Part shown: piece after piece, positions 1 to 5,163 of the stretch
How the letters are laid out: every line of letters starts with the position of its first letter
How positions within the stretch are numbered: the stretch's first letter is position 1
DNA from: an uncultured Oscillospiraceae bacterium
GTDB lineage: Bacteria > Bacillota > Clostridia > Oscillospirales > Acutalibacteraceae
Assembly: GCA_900544375.1 (NCBI GenBank)
Contig: UQUZ01000058.1
Coordinates: 1-10,833, forward strand
Reading direction: 5' to 3'
DNA: 10,833 bases
Position numbers and translations under genes: made by a program
The notes under the pieces: model-generated
What the model saw: only the letters and a program-made list of their open reading frames with translations
Told to the model about the DNA's origin: nothing
The model's database searches: none

Positions 1-131
1 GATTGCATCTCTTTGATCCCGTGGGGCCAATTGGCTTTGCTTTGTTACTCGCTTCACTCGTAATAAAAAATAAAATAAAAAAACTGAAAAAATTTACATT
101 CTTCATTTGTATTGATGCTGAAAGGAGTTGA
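1..131 (+). CDS. possible 3' end of a membrane-protein gene (partial, doubtful)
   Basis: Reading from base 3, a frame stays open from the window edge to a TGA at 129-131. It encodes a hydrophobic stretch (FALLLASLVI) followed by a lysine-rich tail (KNKIKKLKK), the usual look of a last transmembrane helix with a cytoplasmic basic end. If real, it would end 7 nt before the preferred GTG start of the sigma factor, and its tail would contain that gene's Shine-Dalgarno. Against this, bases 61-111 are almost pure A/T and read well as an intergenic promoter zone, and the frame from base 1 also stays open for 20 codons to a TAA at 61-63. No family was recognised; only the sequence left of the window can settle it. 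Confidence 0.3.
   Translation, partial: LHLFDPVGPIGFALLLASLVIKNKIKKLKKFTFFICIDAERS
37..66 (+). promoter_or_regulatory. candidate sigma-A-type promoter for the sigma-factor gene
   Basis: TTGCTT at 37-42 and TAATAA at 61-66 are separated by 18 nt, and an A/T-rich stretch follows up to the gene. The -35 is two bases from consensus and the spacer is one longer than ideal, so this is a weak call. It competes with the possibility that 1-131 is the end of a coding frame. Confidence 0.33.
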
Positions 132-138
132 AAGGCCC

Positions 139-618
139 GTGAACAAGCCCTCTGAGCTCAATGGCTCCCTACAGGACGCTGTCGCAAACTATTCAAAATC
201 AATCGCCCGCGCGGCCTTCACGTATCTGAAAAACACTGCGGACGCAGAAGATATCACACAGGAGGTCTTTTTAGCGCTTCTGGAAAAACAGCCCCATTTT
301 GAGAGTGAAGAGCATCTGAAAGCCTGGCTCCTCCGGGTTGCCATCAACAAAAGCAAAAATGCGCTCAAAAGCGGCTGGTTTACAAGGACGCAGCCTCTAT
401 TTGAGGCGCTGCCAGCACTTTCTCCGCAGGAGAATGAAGTGTTATCCTGCGTCCTTTCTCTGGATGAAAAATACCGGATACCAATCCACCTTTTTTATTA
501 TGAAGGGTATTCCATAGAAGAGATCGGGAAAATCCTCCGGCTCAACCCCGCAACCGTTGGCACACGCCTTGCGCGTGGGCGTGCACTGCTGAAAAAAATG
601 ATTGGAAACATCGATTGA
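139..618 (+). CDS. ECF-type RNA polymerase sigma factor (sigma-70 family)
   Basis: This is a 159-residue alternative sigma factor that would direct RNA polymerase to a small regulon. Region 2 is at about residues 14-75, with the hallmark DAEDITQEVF (35-44) and a following AWLLRVAINKSKN helix. Region 4 is at about residues 105-155: LDEKYRIPIHLFYYEGYS, then a helix-turn-helix (IEEIGKILRLNPATVGTRLARGR) for -35 recognition. There is no region 3, as is typical of group 4 factors. I prefer the GTG at 139 because AAAGGAG (121-127) sits 11 nt upstream; TTG at 112 and ATG at 115 are in frame but lie 5' of that ribosome-binding site. The next gene encodes a membrane protein 119 nt downstream, the usual arrangement of a sigma factor with its anti-sigma or sensor partner. 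Which signal it answers cannot be read from the sequence. Confidence 0.88.
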   Translation: MNKPSELNGSLQDAVANYSKSIARAAFTYLKNTADAEDITQEVFLALLEKQPHFESEEHLKAWLLRVAINKSKNALKSGWFTRTQPLFEALPALSPQENEVLSCVLSLDEKYRIPIHLFYYEGYSIEEIGKILRLNPATVGTRLARGRALLKKMIGNID

Positions 619-682
619 AAGAACAACTTTTGCACTGCTCTCAAAAGAATTTCGTGCTTTTCTCACACAGGCAGAAATTTCA

Positions 683-695
683 GTTTCACCGAAAC
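683..695 (+). promoter_or_regulatory. small inverted repeat with ECF-like -35 motif upstream of the membrane-protein gene
   Basis: GTTTC-ACC-GAAAC forms a perfect 5-bp inverted repeat at 683-695. It includes a GAAAC core like those in many ECF -35 elements, and TATCTATTT lies downstream at 710-717. This could be an autoregulated promoter for the downstream gene, but the match is short and the -10 is not diagnostic. Confidence 0.2.
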
Positions 696-737
696 CGAAA
701 AAATCACCTATCTATTTAGAAAGGAATGGTCATTGAT

Positions 738-1514
738 ATGAAAACTGAACAAATGAAAACCATATATCATCATGCAATGGAACAGCTTCCGTTGGATGGG
801 CTGGAAGGCCGTACACTAGAGAAGCTCTCATCCGCTAAAGATAAAAAGCGCGGCTTTCCGGCAAAGCGGATTGCCGCCGCGGCTGCCGCAGTGATGCTGC
901 TCTGCGCCACGGGCGCTTTGATTCTATCGCATACCACTCAAATTGAGCTCACAAACACACAGGGCAGGGTTTCTGCACATTATACGCCGTTCTTTCCAAA
1001 AGAGGTAAACAGAGCGAATTGCCTGGTGAATCGAACTGAGGAAGAGCTGTTCCACACAAAAAATCTCGCTCCATTTTTAGGAACGGTTGAACGGATTCGA
1101 AATATCCGGGTAGATCTCAACGGTGCGGTTTCTTACCGGGCAATTGCCGATGTGAGCGTAAACAAGGCCTATCTGGGCAACGTGGAGCCCGGCAGTACCG
1201 TATCTATCCTGCTTCCCTGCTCTATCGGGCGGGGCGAATGGGCGACAGGTTCGGAGCTTGCCGCTTCCCTGCGGGAAGGCACGACCGGCATCTTTATGCC
1301 CATTGCCTACACGGTGGACTCCTATTGGGAGGAGAATGGCGCACGCATTGATTTGAGCGAGCTGGCACCCTATGGATTAATGGATGGAGAGCGCTACCTT
1401 TTCCTGCAAGGGGAGGATGGCAAGATGCAGTTTGCGCAGTACGCTTATCCATCACTCCAAGCGGATGCATCTCTAGGGGATATCGAGGCATTTGCGGAAA
1501 GTTTTTGGAAATAA
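738..1514 (+). CDS. single-pass membrane protein, putative anti-sigma or sigma-linked sensor
   Basis: This is a 258-residue protein with a short, charged, cytoplasmic N-terminus (1-44, ending KKRGFPAKR), one strongly hydrophobic segment (about 45-64, IAAAAAAVMLLCATGALIL) and an extracytoplasmic domain of about 190 residues with no recognised family. By topology and position after an ECF sigma gene it is probably its anti-sigma factor, with the N-terminus binding the sigma factor; this is inferred from context. I see no zinc-binding HxxxCxxC anti-sigma motif, so it is not a ZAS-domain member. ATG at 738 is preferred because AAAGGA (720-725) lies 12 nt upstream; the in-frame ATG at 726 directly abuts that site. 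A lipid-attached or simply exported surface protein is the alternative. Confidence 0.7.
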   Translation: MKTEQMKTIYHHAMEQLPLDGLEGRTLEKLSSAKDKKRGFPAKRIAAAAAAVMLLCATGALILSHTTQIELTNTQGRVSAHYTPFFPKEVNRANCLVNRTEEELFHTKNLAPFLGTVERIRNIRVDLNGAVSYRAIADVSVNKAYLGNVEPGSTVSILLPCSIGRGEWATGSELAASLREGTTGIFMPIAYTVDSYWEENGARIDLSELAPYGLMDGERYLFLQGEDGKMQFAQYAYPSLQADASLGDIEAFAESFWK

Positions 1515-1524
1515 CGAAATTGTG

Positions 1525-1570
1525 CAAGGGGCTGTTGCAAAATGAAATGTTTTGCAACAGCCCTCTAATT
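1525..1570. terminator. hairpin between converging genes, candidate bidirectional terminator
   Basis: GGGCTGTTGCAAAA (1529-1542) pairs perfectly with TTTTGCAACAGCCC (1550-1563) around a 7-nt loop. It begins 14 nt after the stop of the upstream plus-strand gene and also lies downstream of the convergent minus-strand gene ending at 1672. The flanking T-runs are poor in both directions, so its efficiency as an intrinsic terminator is uncertain. The GGGCTGTTGCAAA arm resembles ends of some insertion sequences, but no transposase is nearby. Confidence 0.6.
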
Positions 1571-1671
1571 CTGCGTTTATTCATGCATGACGCAACGCGC
1601 CCTTCCCCTAACAACCTGTAGGCCGGGTCTGCAACGATAGAACGGGGCCGCCTGCACACTAAAAGCAACCT
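1564..1671. other. intergenic stretch without a supported gene
   Basis: This lies between the hairpin and the end of the small membrane-protein gene. It holds the 10-bp palindrome TCATGCATGA (1581-1590) inside a weak GCGT...ACGC pairing (1573-1576 with 1590-1593), then a GC-rich block at about 1594-1660. Short open frames cross it, but none has a ribosome-binding site or a recognisable protein. Confidence 0.4.
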
Positions 1672-1890
1672 TTATTTCCCAATAATTAATCCAATCATAA
1701 TCATGGAGTAAATCACAAAAAAGACTATCGTGGCCGCTCCATACTTTTGCAGGTCAGAATCACCATAGCGCAGAGCACAGATTGTTTTATATGCGTATAC
1801 TAGACCAAGGGCAAGAAAAAGAGATATAAATGAAGAAACAACCAGCCAAGCGCCAGGAGATACTGACATACTAATCCATCTCATTGACAA
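1672..1890 (-). CDS. small two-helix membrane protein of unknown function
   Basis: This 72-residue protein is dominated by two hydrophobic helices, about residues 14-34 (WLVVSSFISLFLALGLVYAY) and 51-71 (TIVFFVIYSMIMIGLIIG). They are joined by a charged loop (ALRYGDSDLQKYG). The TTG start at 1890 is favoured because GGAGGTGA (plus-strand positions 1897-1904) lies 6 nt upstream; the in-frame ATG at 1884 would have a longer spacer. Its ribosome-binding site begins only a few bases after the stop codon of the exported-protein gene (1910-1912), so the two are almost certainly co-transcribed and perhaps translationally coupled. A membrane partner, anchor or protective protein for the exported product is possible, but no family was recognised. 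Confidence 0.72.
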   Translation of the reverse strand: MSMRWISMSVSPGAWLVVSSFISLFLALGLVYAYKTICALRYGDSDLQKYGAATIVFFVIYSMIMIGLIIGK

Positions 1891-1909
1891 ATCAAGTCAC
1901 CTCCATGCC

Positions 1910-2938
1910 TTACAGGTTCCAAAGATGTTCCTCTGTTAGCTGCACATAAGACCAATCTCCCCAGTCAATTGAAAATCCCATGCCGAACGGAAGGCTGAAA
2001 TCAATATGGTTTAAGAAGTATCCAATGCATTTATGGGCATATGTAGCAAAATGATTGACCGACGTCGTGCTGGAGTTATTGACTTTCCCTTCAAAAAATA
2101 CAAACCCCGTCGCGGAAAGATAATGCGTGCTCGTTCCATGGGGCTGAGAAGAAATGGAACTCACAGGAATCCCGAACTCCATCGCATACCCATAGCCGCT
2201 GCCATCTTGCTTTAATTCATTATATGGCACATCATAAACATCCTCTCTGCTCTCCGTGACATACTGTAGCTTTTCATTTGTATAGCTTATGTTATACGTA
2301 TAGGAATAGCAGCCCGACGCCGACTGAGGGATTACGCTTGTCGTCGTATCTCTGGATAGGCCAAAGGCATCTGTCGCTCTAAAAATCGGCAGTGTCTCCC
2401 ACTGAAAAATGCCCGCAACACCATATTCCCTGCCCGCCGAGATCAAAAGGATCACCAGATGCAGGGTTCCTCCATTCAGTTTTCCGCTATTTCCCGGAGA
2501 AGGGATAACGATGTCGGACAATGGTGCGCGCGCGGCCTGAACCTGTTCCCGCATCGTTTCAAACGTTTCTTGCTGCGCAAGCTTTCGCTCCTTGACCGCT
2601 TGCGCATATGCGTTCTCATCCACTGTATCCATTTGGCCGGGAAACAAAGAGGATTCCACATAATAAGTAGATTTCGCCGTGATCTGCGTTGCGTTTTGAA
2701 TCAACTCCATTTTATCCGCAGAGAGCTGCCGAATCATCTCGCTTGAAAGCGCAAGGGACGCCAGCTTTTTTTCGGCGGTTTCTATAGCAGATAACCCCCG
2801 GTAGTCGGCGTTTTGATAGGTAACCGTCTCTGTGCTTTCCTGCGGCTTCCCTCCTGCTTCCACAGCCTGAGCAGGCAGCAAAAAGGTGCATAAAAGCAGA
2901 ATTGCGATCCATCCAGTCATCCATCTTTTGGTTTTCAT
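1910..2938 (-). CDS. exported protein of unknown function
   Basis: This is a 342-residue protein with a clear Sec signal peptide: KTKR at the N-terminus, hydrophobic core about 7-21 and likely cleavage after AQA (23-25). Residues about 48-90 and 108-137 are helix-prone and charged, perhaps a coiled coil. From about 155 onward the protein is rich in Tyr, Ser, Thr and Gly, with a beta-rich look and a Trp-containing C-terminus (SIDWGDWSYVQL). No catalytic signature or known fold was recognised, and there is no lipobox or sortase motif, so it should be released or held by a partner. ATG at 2938 is chosen because AAGGGGAA lies about 5 nt upstream; the open frame extends 36 codons further upstream without a better start. 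It has its own promoter (3073-3101) and is followed 19 nt later by the two-helix membrane protein. Confidence 0.75.
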   Translation of the reverse strand: MKTKRWMTGWIAILLLCTFLLPAQAVEAGGKPQESTETVTYQNADYRGLSAIETAEKKLASLALSSEMIRQLSADKMELIQNATQITAKSTYYVESSLFPGQMDTVDENAYAQAVKERKLAQQETFETMREQVQAARAPLSDIVIPSPGNSGKLNGGTLHLVILLISAGREYGVAGIFQWETLPIFRATDAFGLSRDTTTSVIPQSASGCYSYTYNISYTNEKLQYVTESREDVYDVPYNELKQDGSGYGYAMEFGIPVSSISSQPHGTSTHYLSATGFVFFEGKVNNSSTTSVNHFATYAHKCIGYFLNHIDFSLPFGMGFSIDWGDWSYVQLTEEHLWNL

Positions 2939-3072
2939 TGATTCCCCTTCTTTCTTTATATTTATGGTCAACGAAAATGCACAGCCTAAAAATTTACAGT
3001 TTAAACCGAATCGTTCATTTCGTTGCATAAAGCTGATCATTTTCAATTCATGACAGAATTATCTTCCCCTTA

Positions 3073-3101
3073 TTTATATCACTCTTCCATAAATTAGTCA
3101 A
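3073..3101 (-). promoter_or_regulatory. sigma-A-type promoter of the exported-protein gene
   Basis: On the minus strand TTGACT (3096-3101) and TATAAA (3073-3078) are separated by exactly 17 nt. It lies about 70 nt downstream of the terminator copy at 3171-3206 and gives a leader of about 130 nt before the ATG at 2938. Confidence 0.68.
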
Positions 3102-3170
3102 TTATTGTTTTAAAATAATATATAAATAGATCGGAAATTCATTTATGATAGTAGGAACCATGCATTAGAA

Positions 3171-3206
3171 AAGCAGCCTGTGAATTTGGCAATTCACAGG
3201 CTGCTT
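3171..3206 (-). terminator. terminator hairpin, copy A, downstream of the lipoprotein gene
   Basis: This is a perfect 16-bp stem (3171-3186 with 3191-3206) and 4-nt loop. On the minus strand it is followed by TTTTCT, giving a usable T-run. It is identical to the hairpin at 4291-4326 and appears to be the transferred or duplicated terminator of the monophosphatase gene, now ending the lipoprotein transcript. Confidence 0.75.
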
Positions 3207-3252
3207 GTGTTACGACGATTCTCAACGCTTTTAAAAATCGCTCATGTATCTT
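3171..3252 (-). pseudogene. remnant of the 3' end of an inositol-monophosphatase gene (copy A of a direct repeat)
   Basis: Bases 3171-3220 are identical to 4291-4340. The next 30 bases match at about 25 positions to the last codons of the intact gene, so the minus-strand translation KIHERFLKAL mirrors its C-terminus KIHERFLEVL. The TGA stop is changed to AGA here (3220-3222), and a TAA precedes the lysine codon, so the fragment is not a functional gene end. Homology fades beyond about 3252. It shows that a piece of the monophosphatase locus, terminator included, was copied 1120 bp downstream and has since drifted. Confidence 0.72.
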
Positions 3253-3312
3253 TTACGTTTTCTTTTCATCATCATGGATCATGATATTGCTTGGTTTCTG
3301 CGACATTCCTTT

Positions 3313-3918
3313 TTACAAAATATTACATTTGAGCACGACCGCCAGTTCAACCTCTGAGAGCGGTTGTGGCCCGTCCTGTAAATCTTTCAGCGTAATTTTT
3401 TGCAATGCATCTTTGTTGCCGTTGCCATAGAGCAGCGCCATTACGACCGTATCCTGATTCGGGATGAGCTCCAAGGCTTTTTCGGCTATAACGGGCACAG
3501 TAAAAGCAAAGTCTTTTTCCAGCGGATCGTTTTGCGTTGTCTTGCCGCCCGCAAAACCGTTTTCACTCCCCTCGTCTATGAGATTGATTGCCCACCAGAG
3601 CGATCCCTCCCCATGGGCGGAAAAGAGCAGCACGCCCGTATCGCCGACGGCATTGGTGTTGGACGTTTCCCCTTTTTCAGTCATCTTGCCGTTCTCATAA
3701 ATCTCAAACCACGCAAAAATAGATTGAGGCGTGCCATTCCAATGATATCTAAGGTAAAACTGAGAAAGCCCGTTCTCCGTAGGGGCTCCATAATTGATCT
3801 TCTGCTCAATCTCGCTGACCTGCGCGCCATCCAGCGGCTCGATTCGCCTTTGGTGATTCATAGAGCAGGCGCTCAGGGCAAAGAGCAACGCAAAAAATAC
3901 CGCAAGCATTCTCTTCAT
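3313..3918 (-). CDS. lipoprotein of unknown function
   Basis: This is a 201-residue protein with a lipoprotein signal peptide: MKRM, a Phe/Leu-rich core and lipobox L15-S-A-C18. Cys18 would be diacylated and the protein held on the outer face of the membrane. The mature part has a short linker, a mixed domain with several aromatic residues (FYLRYHW, FAWFEIYENG, SLWWAIN) and a C-terminal half ending in ELAVVLKCNIL. No family was recognised. The start is secure: GGGAGG (3927-3932) lies 8 nt upstream of ATG 3918. The gene stands alone between the two direct-repeat copies, with its own promoter about 270 nt upstream and the copy A hairpin as terminator, so it looks like an accessory unit at this site. 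Confidence 0.8.
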   Translation of the reverse strand: MKRMLAVFFALLFALSACSMNHQRRIEPLDGAQVSEIEQKINYGAPTENGLSQFYLRYHWNGTPQSIFAWFEIYENGKMTEKGETSNTNAVGDTGVLLFSAHGEGSLWWAINLIDEGSENGFAGGKTTQNDPLEKDFAFTVPVIAEKALELIPNQDTVVMALLYGNGNKDALQKITLKDLQDGPQPLSEVELAVVLKCNIL

Positions 3919-4290
3919 ATGCTTTTCCTCCCAATGTTGCTATCATCCTAGGCGATAAGGGCCCAACGTTCCCAGCACAAAGATTGATACATTGTTCATT
4001 TTTAAAAAAACACCATGAAAATTTTGCAAAACCTTTTTCATATCGCTTTTTCATTTCATTAAAACATTCTATTATCATCCGGCAATATTACGTGAGCATT
4101 CTTGATAATGGTTGATGTGCTCAAAATTTATGGAATACTAATTTACGGTGTGTTTTTCGATAAACATGTTGATTTATATACTTTATATGCTATATTTTTG
4201 TATGGAATAAGTCAATCATTTTCCATAAATTTATATTACAAAATTTATCATCTATAGATTCCGGAATCATGCTGCACCTTCCATGAAAGC
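3919..4290. other. AT-rich intergenic region, long leader of the lipoprotein gene
   Basis: No gene is supported in these 372 bases, which are clearly more AT-rich than their surroundings. Apart from the promoter at 4187-4215 they contain the 11-bp inverted pair AAATTTATGGA (about 4126) and TCCATAAATTT (about 4222), a direct repeat TATGGAATA (4130-4138 and 4201-4209), and the arms GAGCA and TGCTC near 4094-4122. These could be regulator sites around the promoter, but in such AT-rich DNA chance repeats are expected. An open frame of 90 codons overlapping the lipoprotein start has no ribosome-binding site. Confidence 0.5.
4187..4215 (-). promoter_or_regulatory. sigma-A-type promoter, probably of the lipoprotein gene
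   Basis: On the minus strand TTGACT (4210-4215) and TAGCAT (4187-4192) are 17 nt apart. It lies about 75 nt beyond the monophosphatase terminator and would give a leader of about 260 nt before the lipoprotein ATG. The -35 is identical to that of the promoter at 3073-3101, at nearly the same distance from the identical hairpin. Confidence 0.58.
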
Positions 4291-4326
4291 AAGCAGCCTG
4301 TGAATTTGGCAATTCACAGGCTGCTT
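4291..4326 (-). terminator. terminator hairpin, copy B, of the monophosphatase gene
   Basis: This is a perfect 16-bp stem (4291-4306 with 4311-4326) and 4-nt loop, 13 nt after the stop codon. The T-run after the stem is short (CTTGCTTTC), so termination may be partial. Its identity with 3171-3206 marks copy B of the direct repeat. Confidence 0.7.
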
Positions 4327-4339
4327 GTGTTACGACGAT

Positions 4340-5098
4340 TCATAACACTTCTAAAAACCGCTCATGTATCTTCCCGTTCGTCGCCAGCACGTCGTTGATC
4401 TCCGTGGCCGCCAGCATTTCCCCCTGCCAACCCGTCACGCATCCGCCTGCCTCCTGTATGAGCAGCTGCCCCGCCGCATAATCCCAGGGTTTCAAATGCC
4501 GCTCAAAATAGGCGTCGATCCGCCCACAGGCCACATAGCAGAGGTCAAGCGCAGCGGAACCGGAACGGCGGATATCCTGGCAGGCCAGGAATACCGTTTG
4601 GAACCGCTCAAAATTCCGGGCAGCTTCTTCTTTATAATAGGGAGCAGTGCCGATTGCCACCAGGCAGGAGGCGATCTCCCGCGTTTGCGTGCATTGGATC
4701 GGAACGCCATTGCAATAAGCTCCCCTCCCCCGCTGCGCTGTAAACAGCTCCTCGGTAAACGGGTTATAAACAGCGCCGAACACCACCGCTTGCCCATCAT
4801 AAAATGCCAGTGAAACCGCGCTCATCTGATAGCCGTGGATCAGATTTGTCGTGCCGTCGATGGGGTCGAGAATCCAAGCAGGCCGCCCGCTATAATCCAC
4901 ATTCTCCTGCTCCTCCGCCAGAAAACCCGCCTGTGGGTGAAGCGCCAAAAGCCGCTCCTTCAAATAGGACTGCACGGCAAAATCCACCTGCGTAACATAA
5001 TCTGCCTGCCCCTTCACAGTGACCTGCCGCGCCGCTTTTTCATCCATCACGATCGCTTTGGTCTCCAGCACCAGCTCCGCTGCCCTTTGAAAATCCAT
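4340..5098 (-). CDS. suhB: inositol-monophosphatase family phosphatase (SuhB/IMPase-like)
   Basis: This is a cytoplasmic Mg2+-dependent phosphomonoesterase of 252 residues, normal for the family. It carries the metal-binding set: E62 in AEEQEN, motif DPIDGTTN at 78-85 (D78, I80 carbonyl, D81, T83) and D206 in the second motif KPWDYAAGQLLIQEAGG. Family members hydrolyse myo-inositol-1-phosphate, and some use fructose-1,6-bisphosphate, histidinol phosphate or PAP; the substrate here cannot be fixed from sequence. The ATG at 5098 has GGGG (5105-5108) 6 nt upstream; an in-frame TTG just before it is less likely. It follows the hydrolase gene by about 65 nt with a GC-rich hairpin between them. The final codons and terminator exist in a second, decayed copy at 3171-3252. 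Confidence 0.93.
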   Translation of the reverse strand: MDFQRAAELVLETKAIVMDEKAARQVTVKGQADYVTQVDFAVQSYLKERLLALHPQAGFLAEEQENVDYSGRPAWILDPIDGTTNLIHGYQMSAVSLAFYDGQAVVFGAVYNPFTEELFTAQRGRGAYCNGVPIQCTQTREIASCLVAIGTAPYYKEEAARNFERFQTVFLACQDIRRSGSAALDLCYVACGRIDAYFERHLKPWDYAAGQLLIQEAGGCVTGWQGEMLAATEINDVLATNGKIHERFLEVL

Positions 5099-5121
5099 CA
5101 AAATCCCCGCCTTGTTTTGGA

Positions 5122-5145
5122 CCGCCGCAGATCACTGTGCGGCGG
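5122..5145 (-). other. GC-rich hairpin between hydrolase and monophosphatase genes
   Basis: CCGCCGCA (5122-5129) pairs with TGCGGCGG (5138-5145) around an 8-nt loop, 19 nt after the hydrolase stop codon. In the minus-strand direction the stem is followed by TCC and then an A-rich run, not by Ts, so it is a poor intrinsic terminator. It may trim or protect the upstream message or reduce read-through into the monophosphatase gene, for which I see no separate promoter. Confidence 0.5.
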
Positions 5146-5163
5146 CCCATTTATTCTATCCTG

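Noticed and set aside
1294..1668. 124-codon minus-strand open frame across the 1529-1563 hairpin
   Set aside because: It overlaps the 3' end of the sigma-partner gene and the hairpin, and its product looks like random translation of intergenic DNA.
3806..4078. 90-codon minus-strand frame overlapping the lipoprotein start
   Set aside because: It has no ribosome-binding site, and the well-placed start of the lipoprotein in another frame explains the coding signal.
4364..4813. 149-codon plus-strand frame within the monophosphatase gene
   Set aside because: It is antisense to a gene with all catalytic motifs intact and has no independent support.
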